From the NCBI GenBank assembly GCA_008973525.1, contig WACJ01000405.1, forward strand, positions 620,001-684,000: a DNA stretch of 64,000 nucleotides, given 5' to 3'. The notes beneath the pieces are model-generated. The model ran no database searches. It was not told where the DNA came from and worked only from the letters and a program-made list of their open reading frames with translations. Below, piece by piece: positions 13,101 to 25,849 of the stretch. Position 1 is the stretch's first letter; the number at the start of each line of letters is the position of its first letter. This stretch comes from Stenopsyche tienmushanensis (lineage: Eukaryota; Arthropoda; Insecta; Trichoptera; Stenopsychidae). The position numbers and the translations under genes were made by a program.

Positions 13101-14350
13101 AGATTACGTTTTTTTGCAGACGATCTAAAGAGTAACGATGTATACAAAATTTGATTCGAGAAAGAAGGGTGAGGTGTCTGGAGGAGGTTTAGGGTGACTA
13201 TATTTAAGCATATGTGATGAGTCTAGGCAAATTCTAGAACGAATCACATTCAATATTATACACATTTATATCACGGCCTCTTTCAAGCGTGATCTTTAAT
13301 ATAAAGCACCTAAATTTGGCTTAGATCACACAAACGATGTAGAAATTCAAAGTGAACAAACAGACATACAAACAAAAAATTGGAATTTTTGAGTTAAATC
13401 ATTAAATTATCAATACTTCTTAGTGTATGCTGATCATCAAAATGCATCTATAATGTTAATAAATTGATATAAAAGGATATTATATAGGACAAACAGGCAT
13501 ACGTTCAGTTTTGTACACAATATGAATACTTTAAAAAAGGCAAAGTAATTTTATTTAAGTAGCAGACCGTATTTAATTGAAATGTTACCTTTGAGCAATA
13601 TTTACCCGCATTTATCGCCATCTCCACTAACGAACTTTTCCACCTATTCCCGAGAGCCTTAAGGCTCCACCCAAAATTTTCAAGGACTAGAGCAAAGCGG
13701 AGACCGGATATAATGTAATGAGCTACATGTGCATGACAAAGACAAATAAATAGACAGACAGAGTCGTGGCAGAGAGGATAGAAAAATTTAATTAGAGTCA
13801 AAAATATCATCGCACGCAGAAGGAAGCACCCTAGAGTAAAGGCATTAAGGGCTGTTTGCATTTCGAAAACGTGAAATAACCAAATAAAACATCACACGTG
13901 GATAAATGTATCCAAAACTCATCCACAAAGCGGACACGTAAAACAAACATTACATATTTAATTTCGTGAACAAGCATAGGCTTAAAGCCTCCCTAATAAT
14001 CGGTTAAGTGAAATAATTAACAAATTTCCGGGAATTAAATTATACGGAATATGATAAGCCACTGCGGATCTTCAATAATATATATTATTAATATCGAAAC
14101 TTTGTAATAAACCGTATGGGTTTTCAGTGGAAACACTTAGAAAATAAAAACATCAAATTTAATCACTCTATAAAATATTTGTATTTTCGATTAGTTCAAT
14201 TACATGATTAGTTCAACAATTGGATTGAAGAAGAAGCTTAGTAGCTAAAAAAAAGTTGATCAGAAAATAATCACTGGACGTCGAGCCTCGTTGCTTAGAT
14301 TTGGACTTTCACTGACTTCGGATTATCCATATACAGATCCGTCCATGTAA
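10159..14350. other. Unique DNA; GC-richer block 10190-10690, then AT-rich
   Basis: The block 10190-10690 holds several CG-containing boxes (ccgccaccgttg, ggccgcacat, ccggttcggtcc) and is a candidate regulatory island. From 10.7 to 13.0 kb the DNA is strongly AT-rich without landmarks. Around 13130-13190 a string aaagagtaacgatgtatac followed by an aatttgattcgag box and, near 13355, a gaacaaacagacatacaaac box recall RTE-clade LINE 3' tails. The resemblance is weak. Frames such as the 118 codons on the minus strand at 13505-13861 look like chance. Confidence 0.35.
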
Positions 14351-14482
14351 GCAGATCATGTTTTGTGAACTTATTCGAGCATGGCTTCTGATTGCGAAGC
14401 GCTCTTTCGATGTGTCAGTGGTCCGAAATTCGGACCAGTTGGACACGGAAACTTTTTGGCCATTCCCTTTAATTTTAGAGCT
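14351..14482 (+). repeat. Interspersed repeat family B, copy 3
   Basis: The core reads ttcgagcatggcttctgat, gcgaagcgctctttcgatg, then a perfect palindrome GGTCCGAAATTCGGACC at about 14420-14436, then gttggacacggaaac. Homology to the copy at 27527 continues beyond the core through a ggccattccctttaatttt segment. It starts with gcagatcatg, as the 27.5-kb copy does. No coding potential. Confidence 0.75.
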
Positions 14483-17400
14483 TTATTTAAAAAGAGAAGG
14501 GGTTCTTATACTGCCGTGTTCTCTGATCAGATTTGTATTGATTTGTTTAGAGTATATGAATATTTTTTTACTAATAAATTTATAAAATTAAATTGATCAG
14601 GATAAATAAATATTGTCTTATGGGCTATAAAAAAAACTCATGATCAAGCTTTAACATAAAGCTTAATTAACATTAATTTAATTTAAGCTTTCATAATGGA
14701 AATTATAAAGTTGTGGCTTAAAGACATTAAAGTGTTACCTTCCTTTTTATTTTGAGCAGAATTATGAAACATATGACGATGAATTTAGGTCAAATTGAAG
14801 CATTCCTCGTCGAGCAGAATTATCAAAGAAGCTTTTTGGTTCTCCTTCCACCAAGATGTGCTGAGTGAGCTCGTTTGGATGCAAATTTTTGGATTATTTC
14901 TACCGATACGGATTTCAGTGCCAAAACCAACAATAAAACGATAAGCTTATCTCATTCTTTCTCCTTGTCTTTATTTATGCACAAATTACTTCCCCCGGAT
15001 TAAAAAAAATCCCATTTGTCATCCGCAGTCATTAAATACGTCAACTGCTTAATTTCCGTTACAAATAATGTCCCCAGCGCTAATCTACACCCCCAAAAGT
15101 AGATTTAAAAAGCCTCAATCTCCCTGGGTGTCATTCAATTCGAATTAACACAATGTTCACGGGCTATTAAATAAAATGTTAAATTTTAATTGCTCATTGT
15201 CGTCGGTATCGTAGAGAATTTTTAGATTCCCCTAATGTCGGGGAGCTGAACGGAAGTAGGGTAGACAGATCCTGAATTGGTACAAGTCGCGTGCAATGTT
15301 CCATTGTCTCTGCTTCCTTCCTATGCATTTGACCAAGACTGCAATTTGTCTTATTTATCTACGTGTGCTCGTATTGGGGTGGTCCTTATGCTATGGTGGA
15401 TGCTCAAAAGACTCACCCCAATTTCGTTTCCTTTGATAAAAAAATGTCATCTTACATCAGCGATCGGCCAAAATAAATGCATACTGTGCTGTGTATATAC
15501 ATTTTTTGCGATTAAAATCCGTATAATTAATATTGAATCGTCCTTTGTTCGACTCGCTTAAACAATTTCATCCTTTGTATATTACATCTGGGAGTAAATT
15601 GAACCAACTGTTGATAATAATTAAGGCTCTCTAGGTTCATCGCGCCATTAAATCTTCTAAAGTTATATAACTTTCTTTTGTCCTTTCCTGTTGTGCTGTT
15701 TACCGTTTATGAAAGAAAACAGAAAATAAGTTTTGCTTTATCTTAGAAAGTGGAGTAAAAAAATCACATCAACGATCTCCATATTTTTTTCTCTTAAAAT
15801 TTATAATAATTATGATTAAAATATAGTTTCATATTCTGTGACTCTATAAAATGCCATAGATTTTAATATCAATACAAAATAATTTTGGTTTGAATCCAAT
15901 ACTAAGATCAAGTATTTCATGTTCAAGATCGTCATGTGTTTATTCACTTTTCCTGTACTATAAAATCAAGATAAATCTGTACGATTTGATCGAACAAAAG
16001 CACAAATAAATGGATGATGTTTTCCATAATTTAAAAATGGAACTTACAGCGCTTTATCATTAGTCTAAGAATTGAATTGAGTTGAACTGAAATGATTGAA
16101 TTCGAATTTCGGAGCAATGATAAGCAAAACTTTTGCATTGAAAGCTTTCAATTTCAACTTCATAAAATATGTATAACTCGAGATGTATAAATTATCAAAT
16201 CTCATTTCAGAAGAGGAATCCTTTTTAGGGGATGATGACAGACATTTTGTGGGCGGAAATTATATTTCCTTTCCCTATGATCTTCCTCAAAAGGAGTAGC
16301 ACTCTGGACTTGCAATCGATTATTGTAGTGCATAACGCCTTTTGAATGCAAAATAAACTCTTCATTAAATATCCGGGTAGGTTGACAGCCTTCATCTGGA
16401 ACAGCTAATATAATCTTCCACGATAGAAATGCCATCGGAAATTTTCGCATCACAAGCGAAGCGCCTTTCAACCGCAAGCCCGGTGCCAAAATTGCTCACG
16501 GAAGAAAAGTAGAATTCGCATAAATAAAATATAAATCTGTTGCGGGTTCCGCAGACTCCAGACGATTTAATCTTATCTCTCTTGACGGGAGACTGTGTTG
16601 ATGTCACCATGGAAGTTGGTGAAGAAGGGTGGGCTCCCATATACCTGGTGACACGGAAAATATATGGGTAAGAAAGTAACATACCGTAACAAGAAACACA
16701 AACAGTAAGCCGTGTAAAACTGAATTTCATTTTCCAGACGCGTGAACTTCAACTTTTAAGACCCACAATCCACCCGCTCCCTCAGCAGCCCCTCCCTACC
16801 GAAAAAACTTCAACCCTCACCGAGTGAATAAAGAAATATCACGGAAGGGGTTTGCATTCGGATAATGGCCGGCGGGTGCCCCGGATAACTGGAGAAAACT
16901 TTGAAAGAAAGTCACTGGAATGCATAATATGAAAAGACTTACTTTTCGTGATTTTTTTGATCACGTACTTCCTACGAAATGAATGAGAAGATATCCGAAC
17001 AGGTAGTTGCAAATACATGGATGAAAATTTGTGAATTTTAACTAAATATTATTTTGAAAAGTCTGACATTCTAACGAAATCTGAGAATATTATTTCAACA
17101 ATAACAAAACAGAGGTATTTGTAACTTTTATTTGATTTTGTCAATTAACATCAGGTTTTCGAACCGATGCTGAACTGAAAAGCGATAAAACCGTTATAAT
17201 TTTCCAGAACGAAAACCATAAGTAAAATGGTTTAAAACCCTATTTAATATCTATTTCTATTAAATGAATAGCGTAAATACCTTCCAGGAAGCTGTACATA
17301 TTTAATTAAAAATATATCTAAATACAGTATAAAAAATTCAGTATTTGGCATATGAATTGCATATTAAATATATTTTATTTACGCTTGATCATATGCCCGG

Positions 17401-18880
17401 TATTAATTCTGCATATAGCTTTAAAATTGTTACAAAAGATGTAAAAATGCAAAATTTTAGCTTATTTTGCAGTTCAATGATATCATGTTTTGTTGAAACT
17501 CCTAAGATTCATGGCATGATTCTGTAACTCTGTATATGTCACTGCTTTGTTTATTTATCCGATCGATCATGTAAATCTAGCTGCAGTTGAATTTCCATCA
17601 AACTCCAAGATAAATAGAAGTGATCTTGTTATGACTTGCGTTGCTTCCACTTCGAAAGCTTCGCGATTGAATATCATTGAGAAAAATCGTTTTTCCTTAT
17701 CCTATTATTTATATTCGAGCTCTTCCAATCCCTGTTACATCAGAAGTACGATCAGGAGCCGATTAGGTTTTTTTTTTAATAAAAAAATCCCCATTCGTAA
17801 TAAAAGCTCGCGGCATCCGGATCTAAGTTTGCACATATCCCGCAGGCAGTGCTTACCTGGGATTCGCTGAAAAATTACAAAGTAAAGCTTTTCCGGACAC
17901 GGACATTTATCATAGTAAAGTGGGAACACACTTTCCGGATAGAATTACATTTTTTCGAACGTGATTAATGTACGAACACCGAAAAGGTACTTGAGAGCAC
18001 CGCAAACGAGAGTCGTGAATTACTTCGGCCTGGGAACTGATTCCAGGAGGGTGACGTAAGCAATGTACGCACACGCACGCATCTCTGCCACTTTTATTGC
18101 GCTTTCCAAAGGAATCCACCAATTTGGGGATGATTCATTTGTTTGATCGATCCATAAATTATGGGAGACTAAATTGGGGCAATTTCGAAAATTGATATCA
18201 AAGCTGGGTTAATTAAGCCGAGGGCGTGGCACCTAATACCCTAAGTGGAAACGGCCGATTTTTGCACGAAATACTATATCACTCGTGGTAAACGACTTTT
18301 TAAAAGCATTGTAATTCGATAATATTTGGGTATAATTTCCAATCAATGAATAATTCAGGGAGGAAGAACGAAAATTTAAGCATTATGTAGTATTTAGGGT
18401 AATTCATCATATATAAGTGTCCAATTTTACTATTAAATGAGAATATAAATGACTTAAAAACACCAATATAGAGAGTATCATAAAATAAAATGCATTTTTT
18501 ATCAATGAACATTTTGATTCCAATATATAGTTTTTAATCAATTCCGTACCAAATTGATAGCGAGGTTTATTTTATTAATATGTTCTTATTTGCTCTTGGG
18601 CAGGACTACGAGCTATCAGTCATAAAGGGCTAAAATAAAATGATCTAAAAGGCATCTATTACAGTTAGTTGATGGATCATTTAATGGACTCAAATTAAAA
18701 TGTACATCAGATCCTCCTTTTATATGGATTTTTTTCCCCGCGTTTTTTAAATAAACTGCTAAGAAAAGCAAAAAATAGTAAAAAATACATATATACGTAA
18801 TAAGTTGCGTAATCTTTCCTTTAACCTTTCTGTCAATGAAATTGGTTAATGTACTCGCGTCAATTAAATAGGTAAACTTT
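14483..18880. other. Unique DNA with GC-richer blocks near 16.2-16.9 and 17.9-18.3 kb
   Basis: The block 16200-16900 is moderately GC-rich and includes a 112-codon minus-strand frame (16392-16730) with a hydrophobic N-terminus. No homology is recognised and a second minus-strand frame overlaps it, so it is not called. The block 17890-18300 contains TTAATTAA, TAAATTATGG and GAGGGCGTGGC sites that resemble homeodomain and Krueppel-like binding sites. The rest is AT-rich without landmarks. Confidence 0.35.
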
Positions 18881-19240
18881 TTTTGGGTGTAGACCTGGTT
18901 TAGCTACAGTTAAAGCTTATGTACCCTTGGTCCAAGACCAGTTTACGTTGGATGTTCTCATAGAGTATCCAATATTCATCTCCAGTGACAAGTACTCTTC
19001 AAAAAAGGTTGGCTATTATGTCGTTGGAAGAAGAAGATTGCATGTTGAAATACGCTGAAGTTTATTTGAGTCAGTCAGTTCATGAGGAAGCCACACTTCT
19101 GAACGATTGATGTGGCCCAATTTTGATGATTATGGACGGATGTTCGTGGAATTTCTAACTTGTAAGCTATTTCGCGAACAGTATATCGCGAACTTTCTTC
19201 AACCATGACTATAATTAGATCTGTGTTCATTTGCGAAAGT
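18881..19240 (-). pseudogene. Mariner transposase fragment
   Basis: This is the coding relic of the element above. Mariner transposases are DD34D enzymes of about 345 residues. Here roughly residues 80-200 are represented in at least two reading frames. The first catalytic aspartate is present in the TGDE motif; the second and third lie beyond the truncation. It cannot make a functional enzyme. Confidence 0.85.
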
Positions 19241-19259
19241 AACCTATGGGACAACCTAA
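18881..19259 (-). mobile_element. Mariner element, internally deleted and 3'-truncated
   Basis: On the minus strand the block starts at a terminal inverted repeat reading TTAGGTTGTCCCATAGG after a TA dinucleotide (TA at 19260-19261). It runs into decayed transposase (18881-19240). Recognisable pieces in order are SSRYTVREIAYKLEIPRTSV (helix-turn-helix), VWLPHELTDSN (the WVPHEL-type motif), LQRISTCNLL, VTGDEYWILYENIQRK (18975-18989 encode the VTGDE with the first catalytic D) and a final PGLHPKK. The normal N-terminal DNA-binding part is deleted, so the TIR sits directly against mid-N-terminal sequence. The end after PGLHPKK, with the other two catalytic residues and TIR, is missing. Frameshifts and stops separate the pieces, so this is an inactive relic. 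Confidence 0.85.
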
Positions 19260-19378
19260 TATGTCACTCTAAAACCATACATGTGTCGACCACGGAAGGA
19301 CAGTTCCAGAAAAATCGAATGATTCATACAATAGATGCGCAATTGACGGAAAGTCTTGAAAGAGTTTTCGTATAAGTC

Positions 19379-19490
19379 TTGGGATCCGACCAATCGTCTT
19401 GGGCACGGGAAGACCTGGTCTTCCTATAGAAAGACGTGATGCCAACAGTCGTATTTTATTTGTTCTATCTCCCTAATCTGCGAATTTCTT
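19379..19490 (-). repeat. Palindromic-core repeat family P, copy 1
   Basis: The palindrome GGAAGACC-T-GGTCTTCC lies at 19408-19424. On the minus strand it is followed by cgtgcccaagacgattggtc, the CCAAG box shared with the copy at 50141-50247. The upstream part (gcagattagggagatagaac in minus orientation) aligns loosely with gcgagatcggagaaaccag at 50.17 kb. The copy lies about 120 bp from the end of the mariner relic, so the two may have inserted near each other or be mis-bounded. Confidence 0.6.
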
Positions 19491-21355
19491 CTATGGATTA
19501 ACGACGAATTAACCCAGAAATGCCGTTTTTTAAGAAACCTAATTCCCAAAGTGGGATGCAATTTCTGCGCCTCCTCCCAAACGCTACATATACATGTATT
19601 ATATATGAAAATATACATTTTACACTATTGTCTGTATCATACATGGTATGTTGCGGCCCAAACACACGATGCGTCATTAATCATATTTTAATTGAAAACT
19701 TTACACATTCATATCTTTAAATAAGTATATTATGTGACTATTAAAATAGTTTTATATACTTATAGATAATAAGCAAATTTTATTTTATTGATCTAAGAAT
19801 TTCATATTTTGAGTTGGTTTTAAGCAATAGAATATAAGTTCAATTTTCAATAATACTTCACACACATTTCAATAATATTTACTATAAAGAAATTTGTGGA
19901 TACATGTAAAATTAAAATATCATTTGAAGAGAGGAATTTTAAATACTATTTAATTTAAGTAGTTTGCGATTTTATCTGTGAAAGGGGCTTAAATTGGAAT
20001 AAAACTATTAATTGATTTTGATAAAGACTGTTTGAAATTATATTGGGCCAGCGGTGAGCTTGCGGTCTGTGCTTTGTGACCACATTACCCACCGGTGAGC
20101 TTACGAATTACCACTAGTGGTTGCGATTTCCATTAGGTGTGCACGTTTTCAACTGTCCAAGACCAATAATTTAAGTTTTAAATTTATTACCAAGGGGGAT
20201 TAATCAAATATGTCTGGTCGAATGGTCCGAGAGGCGTTTTTAAACGTTTCGAGCTTTCTCGGGGTTTATTTCCGGAAGTTAATGATCCGAGTCTTGAAAA
20301 GCAGTGAAGTGTGTACATTTTAATCAAGGCTTAATTGCAAATCTCGGTAACAATTAATGCTGTTTTCTTCCGGGTAGATTAGGTATTTCTACCGAAAAAG
20401 GTCCGGCAAAGGTTCAGACCGACAAATGAGATACTAGAGAACTCGATCCGCAATACACACTACGGCCTGAGAGCGTAACGATGTAAGCTTCAAGACTGAT
20501 TTTCCGGAGGAAAACGAGTGTTCACAATGCAATTTGTAAGGCTTCCGTCTGTAACGGGCTTTTCCGGGAAAAACTAGACGAATAGAGGGGAAATTCGACC
20601 ATCGGAATTAATTGGTTCGAGTATCAAAGATACGCAATCAATGATAAAAGCCGTATAGCATGAGAACTATCAATCATAAATCATTTAATTATGTCATATT
20701 AAAGTCAATAAAAACACACTCAATTATACCTATATAGATTAAATGGTCATATACTCTATACATGCACGCTGGAAAATTTTCAGAATTTAAAATCGCTCAA
20801 AGGGTCGTGAGTTAACATGAACCCGTCTTAGTTGTTAAAGTTCCGACAAGACTATATCGAAAAACATCCCCGGTCGGGAAATATGTCTGAAACATATACA
20901 CACATTTGGAAATATTAAACTTCGCCCAGAAGTCTGTCGAATGCCGGCTAAACATCAAAATAATTAATCTCTGACAAAACTCCATTCGCACACAAAAATA
21001 GTATAGGAACATTTGCACCGGATCATTTGATTCGTGCAAGATTAATAGTGGAAATCTCAAATTCAAGAAACAACAACAAAATATTTCCTTCTGGGAATTC
21101 TACTTTCTCTACGATAACTTTCAGCCGGATTCGCTGAATCGAACCATCCAATTTTGTGTACTTATCTGAACTCATTCAATATTTTACTTCACAAAAGCTA
21201 AAATTACGAACGAATTCCTATTTATATGGATTCATACATGCAATACTCAACACGATGTATAAATTGACTAATTTCTTCCATAATAACAAATCTTAAAGTA
21301 TGTGTAATGCATGCAAACTAAACCGCGCTCCCATGTGTTCATTTGTTCTTCTTTC
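19491..21355. other. Unique DNA with a GC-richer block at 20040-20620
   Basis: The block 20040-20620 is richer in CG-containing motifs than its surroundings. It contains two ggtgagctt repeats (20050 and 20093), K50-homeodomain-like GGGGATTAATC and a TTAATCAAGGCTTAATT cluster. This suggests regulatory DNA. No exon-like frame was found. Confidence 0.3.
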
Positions 21356-21733
21356 AGGTCGTTATGGGACCGAATAGTAGGATGGAAGTGGACGGATGTC
21401 GAATAGAAATACTCTCGTCTTAGCTGATTTTTTATTGATTACGGGCGAGAGATATCTGGCCGCGGGAAGAACGTCTTCCCGCAGCCAAGGTTATCCGTCA
21501 ACTCTTCAACTTCCACCTCCTGTGCGTCATCACCAGATTAACAACGGTACAAGCGCAAGAAGTACTATGTCTTATTTTTTTAGACGCAACGTGTCCGCAT
21601 TGTTACATGATATGTCGATGTTAAATTGACACACTGCATCTAAAAAGAAACAGAAGATATCGCTGTTAATCGGTGAATTAAATCTACAGACTAACAGCGT
21701 CATTGCATGGGGATGATATTTATCCTACGTTAC
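21356..21733 (+). repeat. Palindromic-core repeat family P, long copy 2
   Basis: This is a copy of about 380 bp. Landmarks in order are a tggaagtggacggatgtcga box, agaaatactctcgtcttag, a gagagatatctggcc box, the hairpin GCGGGAAGA-ACG-TCTTCCCGC at about 21463-21483, CAGCCAAGG, a gcgtcatcacc box, gttaaattgacacactgc, and aaatctacagactaacag. The same order is seen at 44650-44968 and 49719-50139. No poly-A tail, TIR or frame is evident. Confidence 0.75.
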
Positions 21734-24500
21734 ACTCTTCCCTCATTAAATTCGACCGTCCCCGATCGACCGCATATTTTAAATAAAAGCTTTTTTTGTA
21801 GCAATGACTTTTGATTATCATTTGTGAACAGTCACCCGGCGAGCCACCTGGGTGATTGTAACGAAGAGCGATTTTGCATTCATCTCAATAAGAAATATCA
21901 ATTATTAATTGTGTATTTATATTTTGTAATTAAAAAAAAACAAGAAGAATTCTATGATTACACTGGATAATTTCTAATAAATTCGTAAAATTGGAGAATT
22001 AGGTGGGATTTACTGTAATTATTATTCGTTTATGATTAACACACGTCAGACGGGATGACTAATAATTGCGATTTTAACACATTTATAGTTTATCATGCAT
22101 ATCACATTGAGCATCGTAATTGGAATAAAATACAAACTTTAAATAAGTGATAGTGATATCGTTAAGTTAAGAAGTAACATATGTGTACAACTCATGAATT
22201 ACGCAAATTTTGATGCCAAAACTATTTGAAAATTTACTTTATAAAAGAAAATCCTTGCAAGAATAACTCATCAATCAATTAATGCAGATATTGTGGCGAG
22301 TATTAATTCAAAATTGATAGTTTTGAAGCGATTTTTACATGAGATATTAATCGCATGCGGTGCCCAATTTATATATGTTAGTTCCCATCTATTGTGTGTT
22401 AATATTATGTATGTATCATAAAAATGATTCTAAGTTGGTAATTGATTATTTTTATAGAATTTTCAAGCGCTAAAATCGTTTAAGTTAAAGTTGACATCAG
22501 TTCAATTGTGTGTAAAATATAATATAAGAGTCGCCCGAGATGGGACAGGAGCTTAAAAACTTTTCACGAATTGTCATTCAATGTCTATTATTCAACATGC
22601 AAGCCTTAAACAAGGCTAATTCAATTCTTGCGAAACAATTATTGCTTATCGTGCAAACCAAGCCATACTGGGGGGGGGGTCGGCAATTAAATCACAGTAA
22701 TGTGGGGCGGGAGGCGGTGAATCAAAACATGGTTATAAGTAAACCATGAATTTATTAAGCCGAAGGATACTAAAATTGAATGGAGGCTAACTAATAATGA
22801 TATTCATTCAATATTTCCATCCCTTATATATTAACATATTGTATTGGATTTATATGATGTTCATAATTATTTAATTAATATTATGTTTACCATGCTTGAT
22901 TGTACGACGAGGGATGCTCATTTTATTAAAGGGTAAATGCATCGAACGTCTTCCGTCGTGGTTCATTCACTTTTATATATTTTTTTACTTTTACAGTCGA
23001 GATTTTTCGAATATTAAAATGTCTTTTGATTAAATTTGCTCAGCTGAAGTCTCTTCCATCATATTTTCATTTAGTCTGAGACTTCGTTTCAGGTCTGACT
23101 TCTCCGCAAGCACCTGACTTAATTGCTATGAGACGTATAAGAGCCTTTAGAGCAGCGCTCTTAGCGGACCACCACTCTTCACTGTTTGTTTTAAGGAATG
23201 TTAATTATTCTACTACTAATGTGGCTGAAGCTGAAATTTTATTTATACATTTTTAATTCCACGCTGAAAATTTAATTCAGTCACAGTGTATATAACATTA
23301 ATTCATTACCTTGCTCTAAATATACAACAAGTTATATCCATTTAGTATTAATTAAAATCCGATTTCCATTGCGTCCAACTTCAATTTTCGGACAAATTCA
23401 TTATGTAAAGACACTCCCATCAAACTGACGATTTTTTTTCACAATACACGCTAATTTTCACGCACGAATTCTAACCATCCATTTAGACGTAATGAATATT
23501 CGGACCATCATCAAAAAAGGTGAATTATGTACAACCCATTTATGAGTTTATTAACCCTCTTTCCCCCCAAGTACGGTAATTTAAATACATTTTATAGGCG
23601 AAGCCGTGGCTAATTCAATTTGCGTATGTTAATTAGGCGCACGACATGTTTCATTTAATTACCCTTGAAAAATCTACATTTCGAATGGCAATAATTTCGA
23701 TAAAAATTCTCGTACGAATACATTTTCAATTAAATTCGGATTATTCTGATATCGAGTTTGTACTGCTGGAAATCGAGTAATGGAAACTTTCATTAGCCGT
23801 TGAACCATGGTCTGGATGACCCATGAAGATTGATGACGTACGCTTGATGGCTCTAATTGCTAGCCTGATATCAGATAAACTTCACAAGCCATTGCAAATT
23901 ATAGGATTCAGACAATCATGTTAAGTAATGTAGCTACTTTGGTACGCCTGAAGACATATTGTTAAACCTTCCAATAAAAAAAAATGATTTATGCGATATT
24001 CCCAAACGTTTTCCACGTGCGATTAAATCGGGATACAATGATTTGAAAAGATTGAATGAGCAGCAAAACGGTTATTTTTTAATGATTGTAGCAAATCAGC
24101 CATTCTTATATAGCCCTGCCCAACTTCATTGTAAGTATTTTTTATTCTATTTTGTTCTAACCTTTTAACTACCAGCGATCTTAGATATATTAAAAATAGC
24201 GTAAAATATTATTTAACTCTATAAAGGGTTATATAATCACACACAATATTTCTACAATAACTAGAACAGTTGTTTTATAAGGCGTTCTGATCAATACATC
24301 CCAAAATAGATTCAGTTACGTAGCAAAGATCATTCGATGGGTAGCCCTGATGATCTCTATTGAAATCTGTTGAAATTATTTGAAAATAAAATGGAAACAC
24401 TAAGATTCATTAAAATGTGATTACACTTTTGGATTCACCAATATGTCTCCCTAGTATTAAGAAAATAGGTATTAAAAAATATGTTTCTATGAAAAAACAT
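21734..24500. other. AT-rich unique DNA, no gene seen
   Basis: A run of ten G lies at 22670-22679 and a GGGGCGGGAGGCGG box near 22704. Near 23620-23720 there are many AATTA/TTAAT cores within a relatively conserved-looking patch. Short frames only. No transposon family shared with the rest of the window was recognised. Confidence 0.4.
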
Positions 24501-24522
24501 AGCGACTCGCCGGTGAGTCGCT
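24501..24522. other. Short strong hairpin
   Basis: AGCGACTC-GCCGGT-GAGTCGCT forms an 8-bp perfect stem with a six-base spacer, in otherwise AT-rich DNA. It is isolated; no adjoining transposon end was recognised. Confidence 0.7.
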
Positions 24523-24780
24523 GTCGCTTAAGTGGCTAAATATGTTAGTATAGATCTCAAAACTTTGAAAAATATCATTAAATCTCCATTTTAATTCAAT
24601 TTAAATAGTATACTAAGTAAAAAATATTTTTATAAATGCGAATTTAATAGATCGATTTGATTTAATTTTTGATATGGATCTAATATTCATTCCGCTTTCC
24701 GTGTTATTTTATACCGATTATTTAAGCTGTTGGGGAGCATCGACATACATGTATGTCCAAATTCTCATGTCCCAAAAAGA

Positions 24781-25262
24781 GCACTCTTGTACATTGAAGC
24801 TCGGAGACGGACAGAGAAAGAGAGAACTTAGCGCAGTTCGGGAGACTGAGACGGATAGCTTCCTCACATACATCGCATGATTGTATAGATCGTTAAGCCC
24901 AAATTTATCGACTTATAATGATTTCGATTTCAAGTGTGTTATTTGTTTACGCAAAGAAACGACCGAATATTGTGTGTTATCGAGAGTGTTTGTTTATTTA
25001 ACTGCTTGCCGTTCTTCTCTGCGTGTTGAATGAGTCTTTGTTCAATTATCATTTCCTTCTAAATGAGGAGCAAATGAATCGATTTTTTGTGCTTTGTTTA
25101 TGTAAAGAAATGACGTGGTCTTGTATTCGCTATCAAGTGTTCATTTACAATAGAAGATTGTCTTACGCTGATTAGGAGCTGACAGAAAGTAATCGGCGTA
25201 AAGCGATTATGACATCAACGACTTCATCGATTTTAAATTTTCTCGCTCCTCAACAGGTTAAT
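24781..25262 (+). repeat. Long repeat family E, copy 1
   Basis: This is a direct repeat of 50458-50902 with very high identity over long stretches: gcgcagttcgggagactgag, then an unbroken block from gcatgattgtatag through gtttgtttatttaactgc, and tgattaggagctgacagaaa to the end. Copy 1 has extra DNA at about 25073-25160 relative to copy 2, where a shorter unrelated segment occurs. It ends against a Tigger-like terminal repeat at 25264. A TAGCGCAGT string resembles a pol III A box, but I see no B box. The family is unidentified. Confidence 0.85.
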
Positions 25263-25263
25263 A

Positions 25264-25400
25264 CAGTCAACCCTCCTATAGCGTTCATTTCCATAGAATT
25301 TTTTTTCATAACGTTTGTGGCGTTTTTTACGTTTTTTATGCTCACACTTGCGTTTACCAAACATTCGTAAAATCAATTATTCGAATATTTGTGTATTCGA
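25264..25400 (+). mobile_element. Tigger/pogo-type terminal fragment
   Basis: After a TA at 25262-25263 comes CAGTCAACCCTCCTATAGCG, the typical form of a Tigger or pogo terminal inverted repeat. It is followed by ccatagaattttttttcata and a ggcgttttttacg box. A matching end in reverse orientation stands at 61250 (CAGTTAACCCTTCTATAACG). They are 36 kb apart and so belong to separate copies. No transposase is seen next to this end, and its right boundary is arbitrary. Confidence 0.55.
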
Positions 25401-25849
25401 ATATTTTCTATATATAGAGTGTTTGGCACATCGACCGATACAATTTTTTCGGGAGTTAGAGTTTTGCTAGATTTCAAACATAGTCCTTATGTCCTAAGTG
25501 CCAGGGTTGTCAAAATAAAACTTTTTTTTCAACGTTTTGAAAAATATTCAAAATTTCATCTTTAAATCCTCATAACATTTTAATCTGTAGTCGTAATAGC
25601 ACAAAATAGCTGTGTTTTGTATTTTGCAATGTTTTATAATCTAAATAAATCATTATTTTATACAACTAGTTTAAAAAAAGTACTTATGTGCCTCCAAAGT
25701 TACATACAACGAATGAAAAATTTCGTTTTCTAAATTTTTTAAACATAAAACTAAAAATGTTCTTTAGCATATACCCTTTCCAACAACATGCTACATATCA
25801 TATTTCTTGTGGGCATCTCATCGTGTAAATTAATTCTATTGACGACCCT
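25401..25849. other. AT-rich DNA, no gene seen
   Basis: No coding signal. A tatatatagagtgtttggcac box and a tttgaaaaatattcaaaattt stretch could be older transposon sequence, but I cannot assign them. Confidence 0.4.

Noticed and set aside
16392..16730. 112-codon minus-strand frame with a signal-peptide-like start
   Set aside because: Hydrophobic start is common in AT-rich chance frames, another minus-strand frame overlaps it in a different phase, and there is no homology.
20611..20650. tRNA B-box-like ggttcgagtatc
   Set aside because: No A box at the right distance and no cloverleaf can be drawn.
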